A DNA stretch of 64,000 nucleotides from Actinomycetota bacterium (GCA_947454105.1 CANGIP010000009.1:33759-97758); one strand, 5' to 3'; shown: positions 35,713 through 45,701, numbered from the stretch's first letter. The notes: generated by a model not told the origin, from the letters alone. Program-made: numbers and translations.

Positions 35713-36093
35713 CTACGGCAGTGATCGGACAGCAATCACATAGGCAATTGCCGTGCTGTCGGTATGTGTGATCGAGAGATGCCAGGCGGTGATGCCGAGT
35801 TCGTTCGCGATCTGCCGAGCTCTACCAGTGACCGCAAGTGTTGGGCGACCAGATTCGGCCCGCTGTACCCACACATCATGAAATTCGAAAGCACCAAGTC
35901 CGACACCCATCGCTTTCATGACAGCTTCGCGCGCAGCGAAACGAGCGGCCAACGAAGCAGTTGGATCAACATGGGGTTCGACGTACTCAAGTTCTTCACT
36001 TGTGAAGAGTCGCGACTTCATCGAAGGGGTTCGTTCAAGTGACCGACGAAAGCGATCAATCTCAACTGCATCTACCCCAATACCAACAATCAT
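35713..36093 (-). CDS. acpS: Holo-acyl-carrier-protein synthase
   Basis: AcpS attaches 4'-phosphopantetheine to acyl carrier protein. The 126-residue protein has the opening GIGVDAVEIDRFRRSLERTP, the catalytic FTSEELEY and the central SLAARFAAREAVMKAMG. WHLSITHTDSTAIAYVIA closes it. It lies between glmS and nnr, 10 nt behind glmS. Confidence 0.96.
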   Translation of the reverse strand: MIVGIGVDAVEIDRFRRSLERTPSMKSRLFTSEELEYVEPHVDPTASLAARFAAREAVMKAMGVGLGAFEFHDVWVQRAESGRPTLAVTGRARQIANELGITAWHLSITHTDSTAIAYVIAVRSLP

Positions 36094-36103
36094 TGAGATG
36101 TTC

Positions 36104-39100
36104 TCACGACGAAGCGCGGCGCCAGCGATCGGCCATTTCGCTGATCGGCAAGATCAACAAATCTGCCACCGACAATTCGCTCAACAAGTCGTCGCGCATT
36201 TCGCCTTCGGTTTCTGATACCCAGTCAACCAAGCGGTCGTAACGACGGTCGTAACCCTGTAGCACACCACGCATAACCGATGCATTCAGTCGATCAAAAA
36301 ACCGCACGTGCAGCAAAGTGATACCGATTGTCTGACCCGCTTTGACTTCTGGAATAAAGATCACTGTGCGACCATCACTTCGACCACGAGCAACTAAGAC
36401 TTCGCGTTCGCTCGCAACTCGACGCTTCGTTCCGACCAAAGATGGATTGCGATCAACACGGCTTGGAACATCACGAGACAATCCACCACGATCGACGATT
36501 GAGATCGTTGCATGTGTGCCCGATGGATCGCCATCGATGCTGTAACGCGTGTAGCCAACTACTGCTTCAACGGCTCGATCAAGATCGGCCAACACCTTGA
36601 GCGTGCGATAGGCCAAGACATCGCGCCCTGCGCCCGTCGCAAGAACTTCTTGCACGAGAGCACGATCCATCACACCTTCGTCACTACGGCTAATTCCGAC
36701 CGTCACCGTCTTGGCCTGATGCTTAATTGCATCAATGGGCCGTGTGAGTTCTTCAATCGCCCGCGTCAAAGCCAAGGTGAGATCGTCAATCAGCGCCGAA
36801 GGTGTACCGACTTTGCCCGTTTCATTCTGGTATGCCTCAACCGGCGATGTATCAAGAACGACACGAAGCATTGATGCCAAGCGCACTGCGGTACTGGCTT
36901 CAAGATGTCCGTCATAAGTGCCGGCGCGCAGAGTCTCATTAAATCGTTCAGCGGCAATCACCAAACCAGAACGAACAACTTTCAAAACCGATTCGCCATC
37001 GGGGTTATGCAATACCGCAAACTCGACAACTTCTCGTGCTTCACGTAATGCCCGCGCCAACTCGTCAATCGCCCGAGCCGCTTCGTAACCAAAAAGGTGA
37101 CCAACAACTGCGCTCAACACAAAAGCCAAAGTTGGGTCAACATCAGGAACATCAATGACCGCAACTGCACTTGAGAAACGTGACTCAGATGCACTCGCAA
37201 TCACAATGGGTGTCGCCTTATGTGCGCGATAGATCGCGATTTCTTTGGCAACGTCATCAGCAGTACTGCCGGCGAGGCCAGCTGCACATACCAAGATCAA
37301 TGGCTCGCACGACAAGTCAATGTGCTTTTTATCTTCGGTGATGTCGCACGAAATGCTCTTGTAGCAAAGTTCGCTCAACTTAATACGAACTTCATTTGCC
37401 GCAATGGCATTAGGACCGTTACCGACAACTGCCCAATATCGCTTTGACGGTGCGTATTTGCGAGCAACTTCAGCAACCTTTGCTCGTGCGTCAATAACGG
37501 TACGCATTGCAGTAGGCAGTTCACGTAGGGTTCGCAACAAATCGTGCCGGCGTGAATCGGTGCCGAGCCCAGCAGCAACGCTGACTGCGCAGGCCAAGAG
37601 AACTCCAGCAGCAACTTGGGCATAAAAAGCTTTCGTTGAGGCAACACTCATTTCAACATCGCGACCATCGCTCGTAAACAAAACGCCGTCAGCTTTGTCG
37701 CACAGATCGCTTCCACGACGATTGACAATCGCCAGTACCGATGCCCCTCGTGAACGCGCTAAGTCGACAGTGCGATTGGTATCTGTTGTTGTTCCGCTTT
37801 GGCTCACAGCGATGATGAGCGTGTCACTCATATCGAGTTGTAAATGGAAACCACTGAGTTCGGTCGCGGTAATCGGATCAACATCGAGGCCGCCCGCGCA
37901 GAGTTCATCAAGAACCGTGGCGCAACTGCGCCCAGCGATGGCCGCGGTACCTTGACCAATGACGCGAACTTTGCGAATCGCACCCGATGCCAGTCGGTCA
38001 ATAATGAGTGTCGGCAAAGTCTTGACGCCGAGCGATGCATGCAAGACACCGTCACGCTCAATGATTTTTCCGCGAAGCGTCTTGCGGAATGATTCTGGTG
38101 CTTCGCCGATTTCTTTCAACAAGAAGTGCGGTGCATCACCACGATCAATATCGCGCGTTGTGACTTCGGCAGTCACGAGTTCGTTTGACGAAATGGGCAA
38201 CACAGTTCCGTCATACGCAAGGCGGGTCACGCCCGAAAGATCTCCGGCAAGCGCACCGTCAAGAACGACGATTTGACCTTTGCTATCAGTGAGTGACGAA
38301 GTGCTTGTACCCTCACCATCAAGGCGGAAATATGTGGAGGTTTCTTCAACCAGGCCATACGGTTCACTAGCAACAATGAAAAGATCTTCAGCTAAGCCAA
38401 CAAACAATCCTTGACCACTACCGCGTAGTGCAAACATCAATCGATCGGGTTGATCGGTCGCGGCAGCCCCAATGGCAACTGAACCTTCAAACGAAGCAAC
38501 ACTGCGACGGAAAGCTTCAACTGTGTCTCCACAGGCCCGAGCATGCATATTCACTAACGCTGGAATCACTTTGGCATCAGTGGTGATTTGACCAGGGAAT
38601 GAGAGTCCATGAGCAATACGTAAATCACCATGATTATCAACATCGCCATTCAACGCGGCGACAACATAAGGATGTGTGGTCTCAAGATCATCAAGCTCGC
38701 GCTCGCTATTCACGGGGTGCGCATTTGGTTCGCTGATGATTCCCACACTCGCCCACCGCGTGTGTCCAACTAACGACAACCGAGCATTCGGATTTGATAG
38801 CGCCAAACGCAACAAGTCATCTTCTTGTACCGCCGCACGCAAAGCCTTGGTGTTGTCTCCGAGCTCACCGATTTCGGCAGCTGCTTTGTAGACAAAAGAC
38901 AAAGTGCCATCAATGAGCCGAACCGATCGATTTTGGAAGAGTGCGTCATGTGCTCGCGCACTTAAAGCAGCAATCACGGATGGATCATCGGCCGACAAGC
39001 CATGGCCCCAGACAAAGACATGAATTCCTGCTGAGTCTCGACCGCGAACTTCAAGCCGATCAAGTGACGAGAAGGCTTGCTGAATGGTCAGATAACCCGC

Positions 39101-39514
39101 AACCGCGGCGATACCAGCATCGCGTCCGGCCAAATCGCGCACGAGGCGCGCTGTGCGTAAGCGATCTTTTCCAATTGACCAGGTGACGTCACGCAGCGCA
39201 ATGAGTTCCGCGGCATTGCGTTCAAGTTCGTCGGCATCAGCAACGCTGTTTTCAAGACCTTCATCAATGACCGCGATCGTCGCACCCACTCGGTCGAGAC
39301 GACTTGTCATCGCATTCACCAATTCGTGATTGTCAATAAGCGCCACAGCACCGGGGACTCCCTTGAGGAGTTCGTTGACCGTCGATAGATGAGTGGTGGC
39401 TTCGACCATATTGCGACCACTGGCAATAGCCGCGTCAAGATGTCGCACGATTTCGGCCACAGTGGGGGCACTCCGTCGAGCGGGTCGACCGACCAAAGCG
39501 ATGATGCCACACAT
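36104..39514 (-). CDS. glmS: Oversized GlmS-like glucosamine-6-phosphate synthase
   Basis: GlmS converts fructose-6-phosphate and glutamine to glucosamine-6-phosphate. The start is the ATG before Cys2 (MCGIIALVG), whose processed N-terminal Cys is the amidotransferase nucleophile; TAACCT lies 7 nt upstream. Landmarks are LDRLEVRGRDSAGI, GHTRWASVG, LNGDVDNHGDLR, SIS1 with SQSGTTTDTNRT and EMSVASTKAFYAQ, SIS2 with SELCYKSISCDITEDKKH, and RPIDAIKHQAKTVTVG matching the usual GlmS C-terminus. At 1136 residues it is nearly twice the normal 600-620. Extra sequence includes about 130 residues after residue 10, more before GHTRWA, about 115 before the end motif, and a 196-residue tail. With glmM adjacent, it is probably the cell's GlmS; the added parts are unassigned. 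Confidence 0.82.
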   Translation of the reverse strand: MCGIIALVGRPARRSAPTVAEIVRHLDAAIASGRNMVEATTHLSTVNELLKGVPGAVALIDNHELVNAMTSRLDRVGATIAVIDEGLENSVADADELERNAAELIALRDVTWSIGKDRLRTARLVRDLAGRDAGIAAVAGYLTIQQAFSSLDRLEVRGRDSAGIHVFVWGHGLSADDPSVIAALSARAHDALFQNRSVRLIDGTLSFVYKAAAEIGELGDNTKALRAAVQEDDLLRLALSNPNARLSLVGHTRWASVGIISEPNAHPVNSERELDDLETTHPYVVAALNGDVDNHGDLRIAHGLSFPGQITTDAKVIPALVNMHARACGDTVEAFRRSVASFEGSVAIGAAATDQPDRLMFALRGSGQGLFVGLAEDLFIVASEPYGLVEETSTYFRLDGEGTSTSSLTDSKGQIVVLDGALAGDLSGVTRLAYDGTVLPISSNELVTAEVTTRDIDRGDAPHFLLKEIGEAPESFRKTLRGKIIERDGVLHASLGVKTLPTLIIDRLASGAIRKVRVIGQGTAAIAGRSCATVLDELCAGGLDVDPITATELSGFHLQLDMSDTLIIAVSQSGTTTDTNRTVDLARSRGASVLAIVNRRGSDLCDKADGVLFTSDGRDVEMSVASTKAFYAQVAAGVLLACAVSVAAGLGTDSRRHDLLRTLRELPTAMRTVIDARAKVAEVARKYAPSKRYWAVVGNGPNAIAANEVRIKLSELCYKSISCDITEDKKHIDLSCEPLILVCAAGLAGSTADDVAKEIAIYRAHKATPIVIASASESRFSSAVAVIDVPDVDPTLAFVLSAVVGHLFGYEAARAIDELARALREAREVVEFAVLHNPDGESVLKVVRSGLVIAAERFNETLRAGTYDGHLEASTAVRLASMLRVVLDTSPVEAYQNETGKVGTPSALIDDLTLALTRAIEELTRPIDAIKHQAKTVTVGISRSDEGVMDRALVQEVLATGAGRDVLAYRTLKVLADLDRAVEAVVGYTRYSIDGDPSGTHATISIVDRGGLSRDVPSRVDRNPSLVGTKRRVASEREVLVARGRSDGRTVIFIPEVKAGQTIGITLLHVRFFDRLNASVMRGVLQGYDRRYDRLVDWVSETEGEMRDDLLSELSVADLLILPISEMADRWRRASS

Positions 39515-39521
39515 GAGATTT

Positions 39522-39527
39522 AGGTTA
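39522..39527 (-). promoter_or_regulatory. Probable -10 of the glmS-like gene (leaderless)
   Basis: TAACCT is followed by 7 nt and then the ATG of MCGII on the minus strand. It independently supports the start required by the Cys2 nucleophile. Confidence 0.45.
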
Positions 39528-39551
39528 CCGAACAACGACGCGGTGACAGGC

Positions 39552-40907
39552 TCACACGCACTTGTTGACGGCAATGGCAACTAGTCGATCAGCAACTTCA
39601 TCAGCCATTTGTGCAGTAGGAGCCTCAACCATCACCCGAATGAGGGGCTCAGTGCCACTTGCTCGCACTAGAACACGACCGTTTTCGCCAAGAAGTGCTT
39701 CTTCAGCGGCGATTTCATGCGCCAACAGTCTGGCGACATCATGTGGTCGCACGGCAACTTTGACATTCTTCAAAACCTGCGGGAAGGTGTGCATCACCGA
39801 AGTCGCAAGTTGTGAGAATTTCACGCCATCTTTTTCGTTCCGGCGCCGGACCAATTGAGCCAGGACAATCGAGGCTAAAAGTCCGTCACCCGTCGTTGCA
39901 AGATCGCGATGAATGATGTGGCCACTTTGCTCGCCACCAATCACAAACCCGCCAAGCTCCATGGCATCAAGCACATAACGATCGCCGACAGTCGTTGTCA
40001 CAACATTCACGCCGAGTTGTTTCATGGCCTGATGAAATCCCAAATTCGACATCACCGTCACCACAACGGTGTTATTCGCCAAGTTGTTGTGTTCGCTCCG
40101 GTCGATGACTGACAATGCAATCAGTCGATCGCCATCAACCACGCGTCCGTTTTCATCGACAGCGATCAATCGATCTCCGTCACCATCAAAAGCAAAACCA
40201 ATGTCGACAGAAACTCCAGTGCCTGTACCGCTGACAAAATCACACAATGTTTGTGGTGAAGTTGCACCACACGCCTCATTGATATTGCGACCGTTTGGTG
40301 CGTCATTCATCGAAATCACATCAGCGCCGAGTCGTTGCAACACCAGTGGTGCAACTTGGCTCATGGCTCCGTTGGCCGAATCAATAACAACCCGCAAACC
40401 TGCAAGCGATCCTTCACCAAAAAGTTCAACAAGATGATCGACATACAAAGTCACCGCATCACTACGACGAACGATGATGCCAACATCTGATGGTGTTGGT
40501 GTCACGCCACTCAATACTTTGTGCACTTCAGATTCGATGAGCTCTTGATCGGCATCTGTTAACTTGCGTCCACCTGCGGCAAACACTTTGACACCGTTGT
40601 CGGAAAACTTATTGTGCGACGCGGTGATCATCACACCAGGAACATTCTCAAGTTGCGCAATCAGTGCAACTGCCGGCGTCGGCACGACACCAAGTTGTTC
40701 AACACGCACACCAACTGCAGCCGCACCCGCAGAAAATGCTGCTTCAAGAATTGGCCCAGATACTCGCGGATCACGCGCAATCACCAAACGCGGTGAACCA
40801 AGAACCGTGCCAACGGCGCGACCAAGAGCAAGCGCATATTCAGGGGTGATTTCGCTAATCGCGACGCCACGAACACCATCGGTGCCAAATGACGGAACAA
40901 TAGACAT
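39552..40907 (-). CDS. glmM: Phosphoglucosamine mutase
   Basis: GlmM interconverts glucosamine-6- and 1-phosphate for UDP-GlcNAc. The protein has SFGTDGVRGVAISEITPEYAL at the start, the phosphoserine loop GVMITASHNKFSDNGVKVF, the metal-binding AFDGDGDR and the substrate loop GGEQSGHI. RASGTEPLIRVM closes it. ATG 40907 gives the usual N-terminus (451 aa); ATG 40940, 11 nt behind rpsI, would add eleven residues. It precedes the glmS-like gene, giving two consecutive pathway steps. Confidence 0.96.
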   Translation of the reverse strand: MSIVPSFGTDGVRGVAISEITPEYALALGRAVGTVLGSPRLVIARDPRVSGPILEAAFSAGAAAVGVRVEQLGVVPTPAVALIAQLENVPGVMITASHNKFSDNGVKVFAAGGRKLTDADQELIESEVHKVLSGVTPTPSDVGIIVRRSDAVTLYVDHLVELFGEGSLAGLRVVIDSANGAMSQVAPLVLQRLGADVISMNDAPNGRNINEACGATSPQTLCDFVSGTGTGVSVDIGFAFDGDGDRLIAVDENGRVVDGDRLIALSVIDRSEHNNLANNTVVVTVMSNLGFHQAMKQLGVNVVTTTVGDRYVLDAMELGGFVIGGEQSGHIIHRDLATTGDGLLASIVLAQLVRRRNEKDGVKFSQLATSVMHTFPQVLKNVKVAVRPHDVARLLAHEIAAEEALLGENGRVLVRASGTEPLIRVMVEAPTAQMADEVADRLVAIAVNKCV

Positions 40908-40951
40908 GTATGACTGGGGCGAATTGCTTGCGCCCGACATGGAAGTCGCGA

Positions 40952-41344
40952 TCAGCGCTTCGTGTACTGTCCGGCCTTACGGGCCTTGCGCAGACCGTAC
41001 TTCTTGCTTTCCTTACGACGTGAGTCGCGGGTCAACAAGCCGGCCTTCTTCAGTGCAGCACGTGAATCGGGATCGAGTTCAACGAGTGAACGTGCCAAGC
41101 CCATGCGCATTGCGCCAGACTGTCCGGTCACGCCGCCACCATGAATGGTTGCATCGACGTCGTACTGTTCGGTCGTGTTGGTGACGCGCAATGCTTCAAC
41201 TGCGGCGTTCTGCTGAGTCGCGGTACAGAAGTACACATCGATCGGCTTGCCATTCACGGTGTGCTTGCCAGTGCCGGGGCGAACGCGCACACGTGCGACT
41301 GCTTCCTTGCGGCGACCGGTTGTCTGAGTAAGAGGCTTCGTCAT
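40952..41344 (-). CDS. rpsI: Ribosomal protein S9
   Basis: S9 is a small-subunit protein whose C-terminal tail reaches the P-site tRNA. The 130-residue protein shows [20 protein letters not shown], the central [14 protein letters not shown] and the basic end [23 protein letters not shown]. It is downstream of rplM in the standard L13-S9 pair. Confidence 0.98.
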   Translation of the reverse strand: MTKPLTQTTGRRKEAVARVRVRPGTGKHTVNGKPIDVYFCTATQQNAAVEALRVTNTTEQYDVDATIHGGGVTGQSGAMRMGLARSLVELDPDSRAALKKAGLLTRDSRRKESKKYGLRKARKAGQYTKR

Positions 41345-41367
41345 TTTGTGATCCTTGAATTCTTTGC

Positions 41368-41814
41368 TCAGCGAGCTTTGGCGTGGTCGATTTTGCGGAC
41401 GGTCGGGTTCTGCGCGCCGTGAGGATGTTCTGCTCCGGTGTACACCTTGAGCTTCTTAATCATCTGACGTCCAAGAGGTCCCTTGGGCAACATGCCGCGC
41501 ACTGAACCACGAATTGCTTCGTCGGGACGACGGTTCAACAAGTTGGAGAAAGTTTCGCTCTTCAAACCACCGGGGTAACCCGAGTAGTTGTGAATCAAAC
41601 GCGTGTTGGCCTTATCTGCAGTCAACACGATCTTGTCGGCATTGATGATGACGACGTGATCGCCTGAGTCCATGTGAGGTGCAAATGTTGGCTTGTGCTT
41701 ACCGCGCAACAAACGTGCGACTTCGGTGCAAAGACGACCAAGGATCATGCCCTCAGCGTCGACGACATGCCACTCACGAACGATCTCGCTGGCCTTTGGC
41801 GTATAGGTGCTCAT
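41368..41814 (-). CDS. rplM: Ribosomal protein L13
   Basis: L13 is an early-assembling large-subunit protein. The 148-residue protein contains [40 protein letters not shown] and the [19 protein letters not shown] motif. The ATG at 41814 ([10 protein letters not shown]) is chosen because it precedes the conserved region by the usual distance; a longer form would add eleven residues. The 91 bp between truA and rplM probably contain the operon promoter, but no clear hexamer pair was found. Confidence 0.98.
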   Translation of the reverse strand: MSTYTPKASEIVREWHVVDAEGMILGRLCTEVARLLRGKHKPTFAPHMDSGDHVVIINADKIVLTADKANTRLIHNYSGYPGGLKSETFSNLLNRRPDEAIRGSVRGMLPKGPLGRQMIKKLKVYTGAEHPHGAQNPTVRKIDHAKAR

Positions 41815-41905
41815 AGATACTTCTTTCAGAAAAGGTGCCCGGGACAACGCAGCCCACAGGGACTGAGAAATGATACGGGCATTATGGGTAAAAACGACAG
41901 GGTGG

Positions 41906-42730
41906 TCACCCGAATATCTCTCGTGGGCGAATGAATACGTCTTGGTCGTAGCCGACTTCCCATAAACACAGTCCGTGGGCTGGGGCGACCTGGCCCGCCT
42001 CGGTACGGGCGCCCGAACGCAAAATGCCCGACATTGCGCCAGGGGTCAGCTTGCGTAGGCCCACATCGACCAAAGTGCCGACAATTGAGCGAACCATTTG
42101 GTGGCAAAAAGCGTTGGCTCGAATCTCAAAACGCAGAACTCGAGCGCCTCGCTCACTGGTGTGTTCAGACCATCGAGCCTGAGTCACTTCGCGGAACATG
42201 CTCGGTTCTTTTTCACCCTCAACCGGCTTTGGTTTACGGCAGAAGGCCGAAAAATCGTGTTCGCCGATGAGTGGATCACAGGCCAAATACATGAGGGGTA
42301 GATCAAGTTCTTGGGGCACGTGCCAAGCGGTCGCGGCTAAGAATGGATCGGCGACGGGATCGTTGAGCACGGTGTAGCGATAGTGGCGCCAATAGGCCGA
42401 AAATCGTGCATGAAAATCTGGTGCGGCCCATTCAGCGGCGCGCACCACGACGCCGGGTGCACACATTTTCGTGAGACGCCGTGGCAGGTTTTCAAGATCA
42501 ATATCAAGTGGCAAATCACACGTAATGACTTGTCCCCAACCGTGTACGCCGGCATCGGTACGACCCGCGCCAGTGATGTGTACTGGAAAGCGCGAGATGA
42601 GCGACAGCGCATCACCGATCACTCCAGCAACCGAACGCACACCTTCGTTGATTGCAAAGCCACTGAAGTGTGAACCTTCGTAGGCAATTAACAAACGAGC
42701 CCGCCTAGTGGCGGGCTCGGAAGTATTCAT
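41906..42730 (-). CDS. truA: tRNA pseudouridine synthase A
   Basis: TruA makes pseudouridine at positions 38-40 of tRNA anticodon arms. The 274-residue protein has [18 protein letters not shown], the catalytic Asp in [31 protein letters not shown] and the late block [17 protein letters not shown]. The codons for residues 5-11 coincide with a terminator-like hairpin. The N-terminal nine residues before the conserved region are otherwise unremarkable. Confidence 0.95.
   Translation of the reverse strand: MNTSEPATRRARLLIAYEGSHFSGFAINEGVRSVAGVIGDALSLISRFPVHITGAGRTDAGVHGWGQVITCDLPLDIDLENLPRRLTKMCAPGVVVRAAEWAAPDFHARFSAYWRHYRYTVLNDPVADPFLAATAWHVPQELDLPLMYLACDPLIGEHDFSAFCRKPKPVEGEKEPSMFREVTQARWSEHTSERGARVLRFEIRANAFCHQMVRSIVGTLVDVGLRKLTPGAMSGILRSGARTEAGQVAPAHGLCLWEVGYDQDVFIRPREIFG
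42688..42719 (-). terminator. Terminator-like hairpin inside the 5' end of truA
   Basis: CGAGCCCGCC and GGCGGGCTCG form a perfect 10-bp stem with a 4-nt loop. On the minus strand it is followed by TTTGTTAATT. It lies 37-60 nt behind the rplQ stop but within the first codons of truA, so it may end or attenuate the alpha operon transcript. Confidence 0.55.
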
Positions 42731-42756
42731 CAGTTGTAACCCGCGACAAATAAATG

Positions 42757-43128
42757 TCAGACGAGTTCGATACGCGCCATCGGGGCGTTGTCGCCCTGAC
42801 GCGGACCAAGCTTCAAGATGCGCAAGTAGCCACCGTTACGTTCGAGGTAACGAGGAGCAACTTCAGCGACCAACTTGTGCGTCATTTCCTTGTCACCGAG
42901 GTAACCCTGGATCTGACGAATACGGTGCACGCTCATGGCGTTTCCGTCTTGAGCCTTCTTGGCCTTGGTGATGAGCTTTTCGGCGATGGGGCGAAGTGCC
43001 TTGGCCTTCGCTTCAGTTGTTTCAATGGCTTCAGCAGCAATCAAAGATGCTGTGAGGTTGGCCATCATCAACTTCTGGTGCTGTGAGCTACCGCCAAAGT
43101 TTCTGGCACGGCGTGGTGTTGCGGGCAT
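42757..43128 (-). CDS. rplQ: Ribosomal protein L17
   Basis: L17 lies near the exit of the peptide tunnel. The 123-residue protein begins MPATPRRARNFGGSSQHQKL, the variant opening seen in several actinobacteria in place of MRHRKxGRKLGR. ANLTASLIAAEAIETTEAKAK and RNGGYLRILKLGPRQGDNAPMA follow. It ends the rpoA operon. Confidence 0.97.
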   Translation of the reverse strand: MPATPRRARNFGGSSQHQKLMMANLTASLIAAEAIETTEAKAKALRPIAEKLITKAKKAQDGNAMSVHRIRQIQGYLGDKEMTHKLVAEVAPRYLERNGGYLRILKLGPRQGDNAPMARIELV

Positions 43129-43160
43129 GGTGTGTTTCCTTCGTTAAAACGTTCGTCGGC

Positions 43161-44099
43161 TCAGCCGCGAAGTGTCAGGCCGCGCTCATCAAGCTTCTGC
43201 TTGACTTCGTCGAGGCTCTTCTGGCCAAAGTTGGTGATATTCAACAAGTCGTCTTCGTTCTTGCTCAGAAGCTCGCCAATGGTGTTGACCTGGGCGCGCT
43301 TCAAACAGTTACGGGGACGCTCGGAGAGATCGAGGTCTTCGATTGCAATGTCAAGATCGGGGCTTGATGATCCGGCTTGAATCACTTCGCCAAGTTCAAG
43401 ACCCTTGGGCTCTTCTGACAAGTTGGCGACGAGATCAACAAGCGAACGCAAGGTTGCGCCGGCTGAAGCAAGTGCATCACGCGGTGTGGTGGTGCCATCA
43501 GTTTCGATGTCAATGATGAGCTTGTCGTAGTTGGTTGACTGCTCAACGCGAGTTGGCTGCACATCAAACATCACGCGACGCACTGGCGAGAAGATGGCAT
43601 CGATCGGAATGACTCCGATAGTGCGTGATCCCGAATCGCGATCGCTTGAGTTGTAACCGCGACCCTGCTCGACGGTGAGGTCGAATGCAAGACGGCCTTT
43701 GCCATTCACGTGGGCGATGACGAGATCCTTGTTGAGGATTTCAACATCGGCTGGGCACTGAATGTCGCCAGCAGTGACGATTGTTCCTGCTTCGCCGCGA
43801 ACGTCAACACGTATGATGACTGCTTCGTCTGACTGCGAGATCAGCACGATGTCTTTGAGGTTGAGGATGATGTCGGTGACGTCCTCAGTGACACCAGGAA
43901 TGGTGTCGAACTCGTGCAAAGCCTCATCGAAGCGAACCGTCGTGATGGCGGAACCGGGGATGGAGGAAAGCAACACGCGACGAAGCGAGTTACCGATGGT
44001 ATGACCGAAGCCGGGCTCAAGAGGTCCGACAGAGAAACTCTGACGGTTACCGTTCTGTTCGCCGATTGCTTCGACACTGGGGCGCTGGATGACGAGCAT
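43161..44099 (-). CDS. rpoA: RNA polymerase alpha subunit
   Basis: The alpha dimer scaffolds RNA polymerase, and its C-terminal domain contacts UP elements and activators. The 312-residue protein has FSVGPLEPGFGHTIGNSLRRVLLSSIPGSAI in the assembly domain. The linker is acidic, and the C-terminal domain shows LDLSERPRNCLKRAQVNTIGELL and LLNITNFGQKSLDEVKQKL. Length is normal for actinobacteria. Confidence 0.99.
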   Translation of the reverse strand: MLVIQRPSVEAIGEQNGNRQSFSVGPLEPGFGHTIGNSLRRVLLSSIPGSAITTVRFDEALHEFDTIPGVTEDVTDIILNLKDIVLISQSDEAVIIRVDVRGEAGTIVTAGDIQCPADVEILNKDLVIAHVNGKGRLAFDLTVEQGRGYNSSDRDSGSRTIGVIPIDAIFSPVRRVMFDVQPTRVEQSTNYDKLIIDIETDGTTTPRDALASAGATLRSLVDLVANLSEEPKGLELGEVIQAGSSSPDLDIAIEDLDLSERPRNCLKRAQVNTIGELLSKNEDDLLNITNFGQKSLDEVKQKLDERGLTLRG

Positions 44100-44163
44100 T
44101 TGTCTCTTCCGTTCGTCGAGGGTTTGTACTTAGGCAGTATTAGATGCAGATTGAATTGCTGGA

Positions 44164-44781
44164 TTACTTCGAGTAAAGCTCGACAATGAGCTGTTCACGT
44201 ACGGGCACATCAATGTGCTCGCGAGCTGGTTCGTTGCGAACGGTGACTTGCTTGCCGCCGTCTGCGCCTTCGAGCCAACCGACCAATGAACGGTCCAAGG
44301 TGTCGATGTTGTGCTGAATCACGATCATGTCGCGAGCCTTCACGGCCAAGGTAATGACATCACCTTTTTTGACACGTGCGCTCGGAATGTTGAGGCGCTT
44401 GCCGTTGACCAAAATCAAACCGTGGCTGACGAACTGACGCGCCTGTGGGCGGGTGCTGCCGAAACCAGCGCGGTAGACCACGTTGTCGAGACGAAGCTCG
44501 AGCAAACGCAACAGGTTTTCACCAGTCGGTCCTTGTAGGCGGTTGGCCTCTTCGTAGGTCTTGCGGAACTGACGCTCGAGTACACCGTAGATGTACTTAG
44601 CCTTCTGCTTTTCCTGGAGCTGAGCGAGGTATTCACTACCGGCTGAGCGACGACGCGTACGGCCGTGCTGACCCGGTGGGAATGGGCGACGCTCAAGAGC
44701 CTTGCGGCCCTTCTCGTTTTCGAACAAGTTGGTGTTCAGGCGGCGCGACAAACGCACCTTGGGTCCGGTGTAACGGGCCAT
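44164..44781 (-). CDS. rpsD: Ribosomal protein S4
   Basis: S4 is a primary 16S rRNA binder and assembly initiator. The 205-residue protein has ARYTGPKVRLSRRLNTNLFE, PFPPGQHG and an S4 RNA-binding domain RLDNVVYRAGFGSTRPQARQFVSHG. It lacks zinc cysteines. The gene follows rpsK by 3 nt. Confidence 0.98.
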   Translation of the reverse strand: MARYTGPKVRLSRRLNTNLFENEKGRKALERRPFPPGQHGRTRRRSAGSEYLAQLQEKQKAKYIYGVLERQFRKTYEEANRLQGPTGENLLRLLELRLDNVVYRAGFGSTRPQARQFVSHGLILVNGKRLNIPSARVKKGDVITLAVKARDMIVIQHNIDTLDRSLVGWLEGADGGKQVTVRNEPAREHIDVPVREQLIVELYSK

Positions 44782-44784
44782 GAC

Positions 44785-45183
44785 TTAGTTCCTCTTCCGC
44801 TTGGGCAACTTGCAGCCGTTGTGGGGCACGGGAGTGACATCCTTGATGCCAGTCACTTCGATGCCAGTGTTCTGCAACGAACGAATTGCGGTGTCACGAC
44901 CAGAGCCGGGGCCCTTGGCGTGAACTTCAACGCGACGCATACCTTGTTCGAAAGCGGCCTTAGCTGCTTTCTCGGCTGCCATCTGTGCGGCGAAAGGTGT
45001 GCTCTTACGCGAACCCTTGAATCCAACTCCACCACCTGAAGCCCATGACAAAACATTGCCTTCGGTATCAGAGATGCTGACGATGGTGTTGTTGAACGAG
45101 CACTTGATGTGACACACACCAACGCTGACGTTTTTGCGCTCGCGCTTACGGGGGCGTCGTCCGCCCGGCTTCGGCTTAGCCAT
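44785..45183 (-). CDS. rpsK: Ribosomal protein S11
   Basis: S11 forms the platform of the small subunit. The 132-residue protein has [40 protein letters not shown] and the terminal [10 protein letters not shown]. The N-terminus is basic. It sits between rpsM and rpsD in the alpha operon. Confidence 0.99.
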   Translation of the reverse strand: MAKPKPGGRRPRKRERKNVSVGVCHIKCSFNNTIVSISDTEGNVLSWASGGGVGFKGSRKSTPFAAQMAAEKAAKAAFEQGMRRVEVHAKGPGSGRDTAIRSLQNTGIEVTGIKDVTPVPHNGCKLPKRKRN

Positions 45184-45189
45184 GATGTA

Positions 45190-45567
45190 CTACCTCACTG
45201 CCTTTTTCTTGTTTGCAACGGTCTTCTTCGGTCCCTTGCGGGTACGAGCATTGGTGTGAGTGCGCTGGCCACGAACGGGCAGGCCCTTACGGTGACGGAC
45301 GCCCTGGAGGCAACCGATTTCGATCTTGCGCTTGATGTCGGTCTGAACTTCGCGGCGAAGGTCACCTTCGACGGTGATGTTCTTGTCAACCCAACCGCGA
45401 AGTTTGTTGACTTCTTCGTCGGTCAAGTCGCGAACACGCGTGTTCGGACTGATGTCGAGATCGGCGCACATGCGTTGTGCAGTCGGCTTGCCGATGCCAA
45501 AGATGTAGGTGAGCGAAATCTCCAACCGCTTCTCGCGGGGAATGTCAACTCCAGAAATACGGGCCAT
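45190..45567 (-). CDS. rpsM: Ribosomal protein S13
   Basis: S13 contacts tRNA and bridges the subunits in the head of the 30S particle. The 125-residue protein has [32 protein letters not shown], and the basic C-terminal [20 protein letters not shown]. It follows rpmJ by about 20 nt. Confidence 0.99.
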   Translation of the reverse strand: MARISGVDIPREKRLEISLTYIFGIGKPTAQRMCADLDISPNTRVRDLTDEEVNKLRGWVDKNITVEGDLRREVQTDIKRKIEIGCLQGVRHRKGLPVRGQRTHTNARTRKGPKKTVANKKKAVR

Positions 45568-45587
45568 GCTGTTTCCTTATTCTCTTC

Positions 45588-45701
45588 TCAGCCTTGACGC
45601 TGCTTGTGACGCGGGTTCTCGCAAATAACCATGACGCTGCCGTGACGGCGGATCACTTTGCACTTCTCGCAGATTTTCTTAACGCTTGGTTTGACCTTCA
45701 T
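45588..45701 (-). CDS. rpmJ: Ribosomal protein L36
   Basis: A 37-codon gene between infA and rpsM. The product starts [20 protein letters not shown] and ends in [11 protein letters not shown]. It has the zinc ligands Cys, Cys, Cys and His of the C+ form of L36. Position and sequence are both diagnostic. Confidence 0.97.
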   Translation of the reverse strand: MKVKPSVKKICEKCKVIRRHGSVMVICENPRHKQRQG

